NCBI GenBank assembly: GCA_023269675.1
Contig: JAHFSX010000019.1
Span: 1-64,000 of the forward strand
Direction of reading: 5' to 3'
Length of the DNA stretch: 64,000 nucleotides
Origin: Verrucomicrobiota bacterium
Lineage (GTDB): Bacteria; Verrucomicrobiota; Kiritimatiellia; RFP12; UBA1067
Notes under the pieces: generated by a model
Told to the model about the DNA's origin: nothing
Database searches by the model: none
Seen by the model: only the letters and a program-made list of their open reading frames with translations
Position numbers and translations under genes: made by a program
Shown: positions 1-8,146 of the stretch, piece after piece
Layout: every line of letters begins with the position of its first letter
How positions within the stretch are numbered: the stretch's first letter is position 1

Positions 1-154
1 CTTCATCGGGTGCGGCGTGGGCCAGACGACGATCGCCAAGGTGACGGTGAAGGCGCTGCCCTTCTTCCTGGCGATGATCGTCGCGCTGATGCTGATCACC
101 TACGTCCCGTGGATCTCGCTGGCGATCCCGAGGATGTGTGGCCTGCTGAAATAA
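1..154 (+). CDS. TRAP transporter large permease (DctM family), C-terminal end only
   Basis: The window opens inside this gene; the last 50 codons are read from base 2 and end at a TAA at 152-154. The residues include FIGCGVGQTTIAK followed by a hydrophobic segment ending in ITYVPWISLAIPR, the typical end of the DctM-type large membrane subunit of tripartite (TRAP) solute transporters. That subunit forms the 12-14 helix channel that imports organic acids together with a periplasmic binding protein. The small permease and binding protein would lie upstream, outside the window. The family call rests on this short stretch alone, so the substrate cannot be given. Confidence 0.7.
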   Translation, partial: FIGCGVGQTTIAKVTVKALPFFLAMIVALMLITYVPWISLAIPRMCGLLK

Positions 155-211
155 TCGTGCCTGGACCCGGAGGGTGCCGCTTAGCCCCCTGTGCTCGGGA
201 ACGGGGGTGTC

Positions 212-743
212 CTAGGCGGCTTCGTCGCCGCGTCTGTCCTCGTGCTGGACGCGGTCGAGGTTGTCTTCCGCCTCAAAAATGCCGCGCTCGAGGTTTTCTT
301 TCTTCTCGCCTGTCAGGATGGTCCTGAAGTCCGCCAACGCCGGGAATCACCTGTGAGTACTCGAAACAGGTGCATTCCCTTGTTCGCTTCTCATCATTTC
401 ATCGCCCTTGGTATTGGCCTCATAACGGGACGCGCGATCTCCGTTTTTCATCATGATCCCTATACTTTGCGGACCTTTTATGGCGACAGGTCGCCTTCAG
501 GTCAACCTCCTGGTGCGCCTGTTCCGCCGCGGTGCCGGGGGCCATTTCCTGGGGTTCGAGCATGGTCAGCCGTGGCTGTTCTTTCACGTTGCCGCCGGGC
601 ACGAGCCGCCAGACCCGCGCAATAAAATAACCCATAAACGTCCGGAAAAGCAGGGTGTTTATGACGTTGAAGCCGGTCTGCGCCATGGCGATGGGCGCGG
701 TGACAGGCGTAAACGCATACTTGCTGGTGAGGCGGTCAATCTG
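212..743 (-). pseudogene. Decayed Na+/phosphate cotransporter (NptA/PhoU-domain type), C-terminal remnant
   Basis: Read on the minus strand from 743, an open stretch without a proper start gives KYAFTPVTAPIAMAQTGFN then VINTLLFRTFMGYF and MLEPQEMAPGTAAEQAHQEV, matching the last transmembrane helix and the start of the PhoU-like helical domain of Na/Pi cotransporters. The frame is then lost. Downstream, in another frame, DFRTILTGEKKENLERGIF and EAEDNLDRVQHE resemble the later PhoU helices, ending at a TAG (212-214). At least one frameshift, a stop at 744-746 and the absence of the N-terminal transporter half show that it is not functional. A strong hairpin (342-379) sits between the two readable pieces and may be an insertion. 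The family assignment is from remembered motifs. Confidence 0.6.
342..379. repeat. Near-perfect inverted repeat inside the cotransporter pseudogene
   Basis: The arms GGGAATCACCTGT and ACAGGTGCATTCCC pair along 13 bp with one bulged base, around an 11-base loop that itself contains the palindrome GAGTACTC. It lies where the reading frame of the pseudogene breaks. It could be a small mobile hairpin (REP- or MITE-like) or a chance structure; I did not see a second copy in this window. Confidence 0.6.
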
Positions 744-879
744 CTACAGTAGTTTACATCAGTAACGATGCGTTGTTGTCTTCTGGGTGCGGGGGCGAGG
801 TGTTCCCGCAGGTATCGCGATGGTCGGGCCGCCATCCATTTGACTGCGCTGTGTGCGCATACAATTGGATGCTTGTATT

Positions 880-1224
880 ATGCCTGATCAAAACCCCGCT
901 CAGCCTGAATATAGCAGCGGCGCCGGTTGCCTCACACGGATGTACTGGATGTTCGTGGGCAACGCCTTTTTGGCGATCGCTTTCGGGATGCTGATTGACC
1001 GGCGCCCTAAGTTTCCCTCCCTTCTCGACGCGGCCTGCCTGTTTTTTCTGGCGTCGCTCGTGGCCGTGCGTTACATCGACGTCCGTCACCTCAAAGGCGA
1101 GAACTCGGACAGCAGCGCGCCCGCCTCGATGGATGACTGGCGCAGGTACGCCTTGTTCCTCGTGCTTGGCAGTGTCGTCGCTTGGCTGGCGATCCGCTTC
1201 GTGGTTCCCGTCTTCATGAAATGA
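880..1224 (+). CDS. Small integral membrane protein of unknown function
   Basis: This 114-residue protein (counted from the ATG at 880; an earlier in-frame start exists at 853) has three predicted membrane helices, around YWMFVGNAFLAIAFGMLI, LLDAACLFFLASLVAVRYI and YALFLVLGSVVAWLAIRF, with a short charged loop (HLKGENSDSS) between the second and third. I do not recognise the family. It ends 33 bases before the antiporter gene on the same strand, so the two may be co-transcribed. Codon use is like that of its neighbours. There is no clear Shine-Dalgarno sequence before either start. Confidence 0.55.
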   Translation: MPDQNPAQPEYSSGAGCLTRMYWMFVGNAFLAIAFGMLIDRRPKFPSLLDAACLFFLASLVAVRYIDVRHLKGENSDSSAPASMDDWRRYALFLVLGSVVAWLAIRFVVPVFMK

Positions 1225-1257
1225 CCTTACAGTCCGGTCGGGGGAGGGTTTGAAGTT

Positions 1258-3495
1258 ATGGGCATCCGGGTTGTCAGATCGTCGAGCAAGTCGTGGGCAG
1301 TCGCCGCACTGACGGCCTTGGCGGCGCTTTTCGCCCGTGCGGCGGAAGCGGAGGGGACAGGCGCCCTGGCGGTCTCGATGGCGCACAGCATGATGATGCT
1401 GCTGCTGCAGCTCGGGGCGATCCTGTTCGCGGCGCGGCTGGGCAACATGCTGTTCACGCGCCTGCGCCTGCCGGGCATGTTGGGCGAGTTATGCGCGGGC
1501 GTGGCGATCGGACCCTACGCGCTGGGCCGCCTCACCCTGCCCGGCTTCGCGAACGGGCTGTTCCCCGAGTTTTTCATCAGGCTGTCGGAGGGCGGGCATG
1601 AACTGCGGTTCGTGGTTTCGCCGGAACTGTACGGCGTCTGCATGCTGGCGGCGGTGGTCCTGCTCTTTCTGGTGGGACTTGAAACCGACCTGAATCTGTT
1701 CCTGCGGTATTCGGTCGTGGGCAGCTTGGTCGGAGCGGGCGGCGTCGCCCTTTCGTTCCTGGCCGGCGACTTGCTGAGCGTCTGGCTGTTGCCGTGGGTC
1801 GTGCCCGGCACGTATACGGCGCTGAGCCCCGCTTGCGTGTTCCTGGGGGTGCTTTCGACGGCTACGTCGGTGAGCATCACGGCGCGCATTCTCAACGAGA
1901 ACCGGAGGCTGGACTCGCCCGAGGGCGTGACCATTCTGGCGGGTGCGGTCTTCGACGATGTGCTGGGCATCATCCTGCTGGCCGTCGGCATGGGCGTGGC
2001 CGGGGCGACCGCGGCGCAGCATACGGACTGGGCGGGCATCGGCAAGACCGCCTTGGGGACGCTCGTCGTTTGGCTGGGCGCGACGACCGCGGGCGTGCTC
2101 GCGGCGCGCACGCTCGCCCACGCGCTCAAGCGCATGGGCGGACACTCCGAGGTCGCGGTCCTGGCGCTGGGGCTTGCGCTGATTATGGCGGGGCTTTTCG
2201 AGAGGGCCCACCTGACGATGATCATCGGCAGCTACGTGATGGGGCTGTCGTTTTCGCGCACGGACATCAACCACATGGTGCGCGAGCATTTGCAGCCGGT
2301 TTTCGCACTGCTGGTTCCGGTTTTCTTCGCGGTGATGGGCATGATGGTCGATCTGGAGTTGCTGGGCGACCCCAAGATCCTCCTGTTCGGCCTGGTTTAT
2401 ACCGCGGCCTGCATGCTGGCCAAGCTGGCCGGCTGCGGGCTGCCGACGCTGCTCTGCGGGTTTAACCTCAGGGGCGCTCTGCGGGTGGGCGTGGGCATGG
2501 TCCCCCGCGGCGAGGTGGCGCTGGTGATCGCGGGTGTCGGGCTGACCTCCGGCTTCATTTCCAAAGAGGTGTTCGGCGTCGCCGTGCTCATGACCCTGCT
2601 GACGACACTGACCGCGCCGCCGTTGCTGATCGCGGCCTTCAACAGGAAGGGGAGCGGCCTGCGCCCCGGCAAGAGCCCGCCGGGGCCGTTGGACGTGATG
2701 CTGTCGAGCTACTCATTTCCCAATGAGGAGGTGACCGCGCTGTTGCGGAACTCGCTGATGCAGCATCTGGGCCAAGAGGGCTATTTCGCCCACGCGCTGA
2801 GCATGAGCGAGGGGATCTACCAGGCGCGCAAAGAGGATGCCGTGCTCAACATCCGGCAGTCCGGCAACACCATCGAGATCGATGCGCCACCGGATGCGGT
2901 ACCGGTGGTGCGACTGATGATGATCGAGGTGATCGTCGAATTCGAGCAGACGCTGAAGGAGCTCCGCAAGCCGCTCGGCGCGGAACTGCACACGGAGCTT
3001 TCGGAAGTGGAGGCGGGCCGCACGGTCCGGCGGGAGACGCTCGCCCGCCATTTGAGTCAGGAGGCGATGGTGCCTGACTTGAAAGCCACCACCAAACGGG
3101 CCGCGATCGCGGAGCTGATCGACGTGCTGGCGCGGGCGGGTCTCGTCAAGGACTCCGACGCGGCGCTGGCGAGCGCGCTCAAGCGCGAAGCGGCCATGTC
3201 CACCGGGCTGCGGCATGGCATCGCCTGTCCGCACGCGCGCACAGATGCGGTGGGGCGCTTGGTGTGCGCGGTCGGCCTGAAAGCCGACGGCATCGAGTTC
3301 CAGTCGATGGACGCGCAACCCGCGCGGGTGATCATCCTGACGCTCTCGCCGACCACGGCGGAGTCTCCCTACATGGCTTTCATGAGTTCCGCGATGGCGG
3401 TGCTGCACGAAGAGAAAGCGCTGAAGTTACTGCTCGGCTGCCGGACCTCGGGCGAGATGCTGCGCGCCCTGGTTCCTGATTCCCGCAAGAAATAG
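1258..3495 (+). CDS. CPA2-type cation/proton antiporter with C-terminal PTS-IIA-like domain
   Basis: A 745-residue inner-membrane protein. After a signal-like hydrophobic start, residues about 40-470 form the many-helix fold of monovalent cation:proton antiporters (LRLPGMLGELCAGVAIGPYA near the N-terminus, LVGLETDLNLF in the middle). Residues about 600-742 resemble a fructose/mannitol-type EIIA domain; RHGIACPHAR places the phospho-acceptor histidine at residue 659. The phosphotransferase module could tie ion exchange to carbon or nitrogen status, as proposed for other antiporter-EIIA fusions; that role is inference. No EI or HPr gene is in the window. An OadG-like gene follows 28 bases later. 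Na+, K+ or Li+ specificity cannot be read from the sequence. Confidence 0.85.
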   Translation: MGIRVVRSSSKSWAVAALTALAALFARAAEAEGTGALAVSMAHSMMMLLLQLGAILFAARLGNMLFTRLRLPGMLGELCAGVAIGPYALGRLTLPGFANGLFPEFFIRLSEGGHELRFVVSPELYGVCMLAAVVLLFLVGLETDLNLFLRYSVVGSLVGAGGVALSFLAGDLLSVWLLPWVVPGTYTALSPACVFLGVLSTATSVSITARILNENRRLDSPEGVTILAGAVFDDVLGIILLAVGMGVAGATAAQHTDWAGIGKTALGTLVVWLGATTAGVLAARTLAHALKRMGGHSEVAVLALGLALIMAGLFERAHLTMIIGSYVMGLSFSRTDINHMVREHLQPVFALLVPVFFAVMGMMVDLELLGDPKILLFGLVYTAACMLAKLAGCGLPTLLCGFNLRGALRVGVGMVPRGEVALVIAGVGLTSGFISKEVFGVAVLMTLLTTLTAPPLLIAAFNRKGSGLRPGKSPPGPLDVMLSSYSFPNEEVTALLRNSLMQHLGQEGYFAHALSMSEGIYQARKEDAVLNIRQSGNTIEIDAPPDAVPVVRLMMIEVIVEFEQTLKELRKPLGAELHTELSEVEAGRTVRRETLARHLSQEAMVPDLKATTKRAAIAELIDVLARAGLVKDSDAALASALKREAAMSTGLRHGIACPHARTDAVGRLVCAVGLKADGIEFQSMDAQPARVIILTLSPTTAESPYMAFMSSAMAVLHEEKALKLLLGCRTSGEMLRALVPDSRKK

Positions 3496-3523
3496 ATCGG
3501 CACCGCCGACAAGGGAGGACGTT

Positions 3524-3775
3524 ATGTTGCTGCAAGGTCTGGTCATTATGGTCGTGGGCGTGGGAATGGTGGTGGGTTTTCTCGGTCTGCTGGTGGGGAT
3601 CCTGTTGCTGAACGCGAAAATTATCCCGCGGTTCAACCACATTCTGCCGGACGAGCCGCCGAAATCGCGGGCCCAGAGGGCAAGGGCGCACCACGTTCAT
3701 GAGACTTCTGACGCCGATATCGCCGTCGCGATCGCCGCCGTTTCCGCGCATCGACGCGACCCGGGAAAAGGCTAA
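3524..3775 (+). CDS. OadG-like small membrane subunit (sodium-pump decarboxylase gamma family)
   Basis: An 83-residue protein with one N-terminal membrane helix (LVIMVVGVGMVVGFLGLLVG), a proline-rich linker and a C-terminal DADIAVAIAAVSAHRR, the layout of the gamma subunit of oxaloacetate or methylmalonyl-CoA decarboxylase sodium pumps. That subunit anchors the alpha (biotin) and beta (Na+ channel) subunits. A good ribosome site (GGGAGGA) lies seven bases before the ATG. Neither alpha nor beta is nearby, so the partner must be encoded elsewhere. Its position just after a cation antiporter hints at sodium handling. Confidence 0.7.
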   Translation: MLLQGLVIMVVGVGMVVGFLGLLVGILLLNAKIIPRFNHILPDEPPKSRAQRARAHHVHETSDADIAVAIAAVSAHRRDPGKG

Positions 3776-3832
3776 AGGATGGCGCGGGAGCCCGGTTTGC
3801 GCCGCGAAACAGGGGCGATCACTTCCGACGGG

Positions 3833-4873
3833 TCACTCGTGCTGCGAGTCGGCTTCCGCTTCGTCATCGCGGGGCTGTTGTTCCAGCCAGTCGGCGATGG
3901 CCTTGCGGACCGTCTTCTTGGCCTGGCTGAGCGGTTCGTGGACCGTACAGCCCGCCGCGCGGGCATGGCCGCCGCCGCCGAACTGCTTGGCGAGCACGGT
4001 GGCGTCGAGCGGGGCCCGCGTGCGGATGCTGACGCGCGTCTCGGCGTTGTCGTCCTCATCGCCGTAGAAGAAGAGCGCGATGCGGTTGCCGATCAGGCTG
4101 CGCGGGATCTCGATGACGTCCTCGGCGTCGGCCTTGGTGCCGCCGGTCTCTTCGAAGTCCTGCCCGGTGAGCGTGACCGAGGCGATCTCGTTGTTCTCGG
4201 AGACCGCCAGCGTGCGGAAGGCGCGCCGCTTGAGTTCGACCGAAATGCGGCTGAACGAGCAGTAGAGCTTGTCGTTGATGAAAGCCGTGCGCACGCCGTA
4301 GCGCAGCAGGTCGGCCCCGCAGCGCAGCGTGGCGGGGGTGGTGTGGTCATAGGCGAAACGGCCGGTGTCGGTGATGACGGCGACCCACAGCGCCTCGGCC
4401 GCCACGGCGTCGAGCTGCCAGCCGGCCTTGCGGGCGAGGCGCCAGACCATTTCGCCGGCGGAGGACATCTTGGGCTCGATCCAGTTCAGGGTTCCGAAGA
4501 GGGTGTTGGTGCTGTGGTGGTCGATGTTGATGACCGTCAGCTGGGACGCCAGCGGCTGGATCGCTTCGGGCAGGCGGTCGAACGCGCCGCAATCCACGGA
4601 GATTATCAGGTCGCACCGCTTTTTGGCCGCCTTTTCGGGTGCGATGAGTTTGTCGACACCCGCCAGAAAACCGGGGCCGCCCAGCCCTTTGCGGTCAGCC
4701 GTGGCCACGGCCTTGATGCCCGCGCGGTTGAGCAGGTGGGCGAGGGCGATCATGCTGCCGAGCGAGTCGCCGTCGGCGCGCACGTGGCCGGTGATCAGGA
4801 CGCTCTCCGCTTGAGAGATTTTCTTGATCAGCTCTTCCGGTTTGGACTTATGCGGTTTGGGTGTGTGCTGCAT
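3833..4873 (-). CDS. nrnA: DHH/DHHA1 phosphoesterase, NrnA-type (oligoribonuclease / pAp phosphatase)
   Basis: A 346-residue cytoplasmic enzyme of the DHH superfamily. The N-terminal half carries the metal-binding motifs VLITGHVRADGDSLGS, IISVDCGAFDRL and NIDHHSTNTLFGTLNWI (the DHH signature); the C-terminal DHHA1 half has FGGGGHARAAGC, which binds substrate. NrnA-type proteins degrade 2-5 nt RNA and dephosphorylate 3'-phosphoadenosine 5'-phosphate. The ATG at 4873 was chosen because it begins the conserved part; a TTG further upstream at 4912 would overlap proA. It lies 10 bases after proA on the same strand and is probably co-transcribed with it. Confidence 0.88.
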   Translation of the reverse strand: MQHTPKPHKSKPEELIKKISQAESVLITGHVRADGDSLGSMIALAHLLNRAGIKAVATADRKGLGGPGFLAGVDKLIAPEKAAKKRCDLIISVDCGAFDRLPEAIQPLASQLTVINIDHHSTNTLFGTLNWIEPKMSSAGEMVWRLARKAGWQLDAVAAEALWVAVITDTGRFAYDHTTPATLRCGADLLRYGVRTAFINDKLYCSFSRISVELKRRAFRTLAVSENNEIASVTLTGQDFEETGGTKADAEDVIEIPRSLIGNRIALFFYGDEDDNAETRVSIRTRAPLDATVLAKQFGGGGHARAAGCTVHEPLSQAKKTVRKAIADWLEQQPRDDEAEADSQHE

Positions 4874-4883
4874 GGCAAAAGTG

Positions 4884-6137
4884 TCAGCGGATCTGGCCGC
4901 TTCCGGCCACAACGTATTTGTAAGTGGTCAGCTCCTCGAGCCCCATGGGGCCGCGGGCGTGGAGCTTGTCGGTGCTGATGCCCATCTCCGCGCCCATGCC
5001 GAACTCGCCGCCGTCGGTGAAGCGGGTGGAGGCGTTGACATACACCGCGGCCGAGTCGACCTCTTTCATGAACCGCTTGGCGCTGCGCGCGTCGGCGGTG
5101 ACGATCGCGTCGGAGTGGTGCGAGCTGTAGGTGTTGATGTGCGTGACGGCGGCCTTGAGATCCTTCACGACGCGCACGTTGAGGATCAGGTCCAGGTACT
5201 CGGTGGTCCAGTCCTGCGGGGCCGCGGGTTTGCAGGACGGCAATAAGGCGCAGGTGGCCTTGCAGCCGCGCAGCTCCAGCTTGCGTCGGGCGGCCAGCGC
5301 GCCGAGCATGGGCAGGAACGCGGCGGCGACGGACTGGTGCACGAGCAGCGTCTCCATGGCGTTGCAGGCGCTGGGGCGCTGGCACTTGGCGTTCTCGACG
5401 ATGGCGAGCGCCTGGTCCAGCGCGGCGGTGGCGTCGACGAAGACGTGGCAGACGCCCTTGTAGTGCTTGAGCACCGGGACGCGCGCGTTCTCGACCACGG
5501 CGCGGATCAGCGACTCGCCGCCGCGGGGGATCACGACGTCCACGCGGTCGTCCAGCTGCACCAGCTCGCGCACGGCCTCGCGGTCGATGGTTTCGATGAG
5601 CTGCACGGCGTGCTTGGGCAGGCCCGCGCTGGCGCCGCCCTCCTGCAGGGCGCGGGCGATGGCGAGGTTGGAGTGGAGGGCCTCCTTGCCGCCGCGCAGG
5701 ATCACGGCGTTGGAGGTCTTGGTGCAGAGCACGGCGGCGTCGGCGGTGACGTTCGGGCGGGATTCGTAGATGATGGCGATGACGCCCAGCGGCACGCGCC
5801 GCTTTTCGATCATCAGGCCGTTGGGGCGCGTGCGCTTCCAGATTTTCTTGCCGACCGGGTCGGGCAGCCGGGCGACCTCGCGCACGCCCGCGGTCATGGC
5901 GTCGATGCGGGCGTCGGTGAGCGTCAGTCGGTCGAGCATGGCGGCCGAGAGACCTGCGGCCGCGGCCTGCGCGAGGTCCTGGGCGTTCGCCTCTTTGATG
6001 AGGTCGCGCTGCTGGTCGAGGGCGTCGGCCATCGCGTTCAGAATGGCGTTCTTCTTCTTGGTCGAGAGGTTCACCAGTTTGCGCGAGGCGGCCAGCGCCT
6101 GGTCGCCGATCAGCCGGATGGTGTCGTGTAGAGTCAT
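4884..6137 (-). CDS. proA: Gamma-glutamyl phosphate reductase
   Basis: This 417-residue enzyme reduces gamma-glutamyl phosphate to glutamate semialdehyde with NADPH, the second step of proline synthesis. The length is normal for the family. Visible landmarks are PLGVIAIIYESRPNVT, the glycine-rich ILRGGKEA, the catalytic-cysteine region NAKCQRPSACNAMETLLV, and the C-terminal FGMGAEMGISTDKLHARGPM. It lies downstream of proB in the same orientation, the usual proBA order, separated by a 128-base spacer filled with heptamer-like repeats. nrnA follows at 10 bases. Confidence 0.95.
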   Translation of the reverse strand: MTLHDTIRLIGDQALAASRKLVNLSTKKKNAILNAMADALDQQRDLIKEANAQDLAQAAAAGLSAAMLDRLTLTDARIDAMTAGVREVARLPDPVGKKIWKRTRPNGLMIEKRRVPLGVIAIIYESRPNVTADAAVLCTKTSNAVILRGGKEALHSNLAIARALQEGGASAGLPKHAVQLIETIDREAVRELVQLDDRVDVVIPRGGESLIRAVVENARVPVLKHYKGVCHVFVDATAALDQALAIVENAKCQRPSACNAMETLLVHQSVAAAFLPMLGALAARRKLELRGCKATCALLPSCKPAAPQDWTTEYLDLILNVRVVKDLKAAVTHINTYSSHHSDAIVTADARSAKRFMKEVDSAAVYVNASTRFTDGGEFGMGAEMGISTDKLHARGPMGLEELTTYKYVVAGSGQIR

Positions 6138-6141
6138 GTTC

Positions 6142-6256
6142 AGTTAGGATTTAGGATTTAGGATTTAGAAGGAGTAGCCGGGAGTCTGGAAGTGGGTGGA
6201 TCGGAGCGAAGAATCTGACGGTCAGACTCTAAACTCCTAACTCCTAAATCCTAACT
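6142..6256. repeat. TTAGGAT-type heptamer repeats forming an inverted repeat between proB and proA
   Basis: On the plus strand, AGTTAGGATTTAGGA at 6142-6156 continues as further TTAGGAT units to about 6169. The exact complement TCCTAAATCCTAACT lies at 6242-6256, next to more CTCCTAA units. The 15-base arms are about 85 bases apart, so transcripts of this spacer could fold back. It looks like a short intergenic tandem-repeat element; whether it is dispersed in the genome cannot be seen here. Confidence 0.7.
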
Positions 6257-6265
6257 CCTCCTTTC

Positions 6266-7072
6266 TCAGAGCGCGCTGCTGAGGATCAGGGTGCCGGTGT
6301 CGCCCCCGGACATCACATCGGCCAGCACATTCTTGTTGCGTCCGCAGGCGATCACCACGCCGCAGCCGGCCTTGACCGCGATCTGCGCGGCGCGCAGCTT
6401 GGAGTCCATGCCGCCTTTGGAGAGGCCGCCGGCGTCCGCGGGATTGACGAGCGCGAAGGCGTCGTTGACGTTCTCGATGCAGGCCACGCGCTTGCCCTTG
6501 GCGTCCAGCACGCCGTCGACGGTGCTGAGGATGATCAGGAGGTCGGCGCGCACCAGTTTCACGACCAGGGCCGCGAGGTAGTCGTTGTCGCCGAGCGACA
6601 GGTCGGCCTTGATTTCCTCGTCAGCCACGACGTCGTTCTCGTTGATGATGGGGATGACGTTATAGCGGATCAGGTGCTCCATGGTGCGCTTGGCGTTGGC
6701 GAAGCGGATGCGGTGCTGGAAATCGGCATGCGTGAGCAGCACCTGGCCGATCTTGATCTTCTCGGCGATGAAGAGCTCCTCGTACTTGGTCATCAGCCGG
6801 GCCTGGCCCACGGCGGCGCACATCTGCAGGTCGGGGACGCTCGTGGGGCGCGCCTTCATGCCGAGCGCCTCGACGCCCGCGCCGACCGCGCCGGAGGAAA
6901 CGACCAGGATCTCGTAGCCCTGGCGGTGCAGCGCGGCGATCTGGGTGACGAGGCTCTTGAGCGGGCGCATGTCCGGACGGCCTGATTTCTGTGCGATCAC
7001 GCGGGTCCCGATTTTCACGACGATGCGGCGGGCTTCGGGCAGAAACTCTCTGAAGCGGTGTTCCAAATTCAT
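6266..7072 (-). CDS. proB: Glutamate 5-kinase, short form without PUA domain
   Basis: A 268-residue amino-acid kinase catalysing ATP-dependent phosphorylation of glutamate, the first step of proline synthesis. Motifs include RRIVVKIGTRVIA, VVSSGAVGAGVEALGM, IPIINENDVV, LSLGDNDYLAALV and GTGGM-like GGLSKGGMDSKLRAA. The roughly 100-residue C-terminal PUA domain of enterobacterial ProB is missing, as in many other bacteria. An ATG at 7072 is preferred to an upstream TTG at 7078; neither has a strong ribosome site. Feedback inhibition by proline is typical of the family. Confidence 0.93.
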   Translation of the reverse strand: MNLEHRFREFLPEARRIVVKIGTRVIAQKSGRPDMRPLKSLVTQIAALHRQGYEILVVSSGAVGAGVEALGMKARPTSVPDLQMCAAVGQARLMTKYEELFIAEKIKIGQVLLTHADFQHRIRFANAKRTMEHLIRYNVIPIINENDVVADEEIKADLSLGDNDYLAALVVKLVRADLLIILSTVDGVLDAKGKRVACIENVNDAFALVNPADAGGLSKGGMDSKLRAAQIAVKAGCGVVIACGRNKNVLADVMSGGDTGTLILSSAL

Positions 7073-7168
7073 AAGCAAGCTGCGGGTTAGGCGTTACACG
7101 TTGCGGGTTAACTTTAGGGCTGCATTTTAATGGATGTGGGGAGGGAATGCAAGCGGTCTGCGCATAAC

Positions 7169-7200
7169 GGAAAGGCCGGAGCGAATGCCCCGGCCTTTCC
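7169..7200 (-). terminator. Hairpin after tsf
   Basis: The arms GGAAAGGCCGG (7169-7179) and CCGGCCTTTCC (7190-7200) pair perfectly over 11 bp with a 10-base loop. It lies just past the tsf stop codon and before proB. There is no clear T tract on the minus strand, so it may be a weak or factor-assisted terminator or an RNA-stabilising hairpin. Confidence 0.6.
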
Positions 7201-7224
7201 TGGTCTCGCTGACAGAGCTGCGGC

Positions 7225-8070
7225 CTACGAGGCGCCGAGCTGGAAGCGCACGAAACGCTTGATCGTGATCGCGTCGCCGGTGGCTTTCTCGCAGGCTTTC
7301 ACGACGTCGGTGATCGACTGCTTGGGCTCCTTGACGAAGGGCTGGTGGATCAGGCAGACGTCCGAGTAGAACTTCTGGATCTTGCCCTTGAGGATGCTCT
7401 CGACGATGTTGGCGGGCTTCTTCTGCTCCGCAAGCTGGTTGCGGTAGATGTCCTTCTCCGCCTCGACGACCTCGGCGGGGACCTCCTCGGGGACCAGCCA
7501 GCGCGGCGCCGCGGCGGCGATCTGGAGGGTGAGGTCATGGACCAGCTCGTTGAACGCCGCGCTCGTGGCGGTCTCGGCCTTGCCGCAGCCGACCTCGACG
7601 AGCACGCCGACCTTGCCGCCCATGTGGATATAGGAGGCGACCTGACCCGCGCCGCTCAGGACGTAGCGGGCGGAGCGGCGGATCTTCACGTTCTCGCCGG
7701 TCTGCGCGACGATGGTCATCAGCCCTTCCTTCATGGCCGCGCTGATGTCCTCGACGCCTGCGAGCACCGTGCGTGTCACGGCGTCGACGAAATTCTTGAA
7801 GTTGTCGGTTTTGGCGACGAAGTCGGTCTCGGTGTTGACTTCGGCCATGCCGATGACGGTGCCGTCGTCCGAAGCGAGGGCCTTGATCGTGCCTTCCTTG
7901 GACTCTTTGTCGGCGCGCTTGACCTGGATGGCAAGGCCCTTCTCGCGGAGGAGCTTGATCGCGGCGTCGATGTCGCCGTTGGTGTCGATGAGGGCTTTCT
8001 TGCAATCCATCATGCCGGCGTTGGTGCGCTGGCGGAGATCGTTGATCGTTGCGACTGTGATGTCAGCCAT
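7225..8070 (-). CDS. tsf: Translation elongation factor Ts
   Basis: A 281-residue guanine-nucleotide exchange factor for EF-Tu. The N-terminal UBA-like helix region (LRQRTNAGMMDCKKALIDT) and the conserved TDFVAKTDNFKNF motif that contacts EF-Tu are both present. It is the second gene of a rpsB-tsf operon, the order found in most bacteria. A 27-base near-perfect hairpin lies in the rpsB-tsf spacer and may act as an attenuator that lowers tsf expression relative to rpsB. Confidence 0.97.
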   Translation of the reverse strand: MADITVATINDLRQRTNAGMMDCKKALIDTNGDIDAAIKLLREKGLAIQVKRADKESKEGTIKALASDDGTVIGMAEVNTETDFVAKTDNFKNFVDAVTRTVLAGVEDISAAMKEGLMTIVAQTGENVKIRRSARYVLSGAGQVASYIHMGGKVGVLVEVGCGKAETATSAAFNELVHDLTLQIAAAAPRWLVPEEVPAEVVEAEKDIYRNQLAEQKKPANIVESILKGKIQKFYSDVCLIHQPFVKEPKQSITDVVKACEKATGDAITIKRFVRFQLGAS

Positions 8071-8108
8071 GGGGACTCCCTGAAAAAGGTGTTGTTAGAA
8101 ATGGGAAA

Positions 8109-8135
8109 GACGTGCCGGAGCGCTCCGGACACGTC
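8109..8135 (-). terminator. Attenuator-like hairpin between rpsB and tsf
   Basis: GACGTGCCGGAGC (8109-8121) pairs with GCTCCGGACACGTC (8122-8135) with a single bulged base, leaving only a minimal loop. No T run follows on the minus strand, so partial termination or RNA processing is more likely than full termination. Confidence 0.5.
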
Positions 8136-8146
8136 TGACTTCTGAG

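Noticed and set aside
3779..4978. A long plus-strand reading frame opposite the nrnA-like gene
   Set aside because: The minus-strand frame has complete DHH/DHHA1 motifs; the plus frame is a shadow caused by high GC.
6140..6260. Possible CRISPR array from repeated TTAGGAT units
   Set aside because: Units are seven bases, adjoining, without spacers or cas genes.
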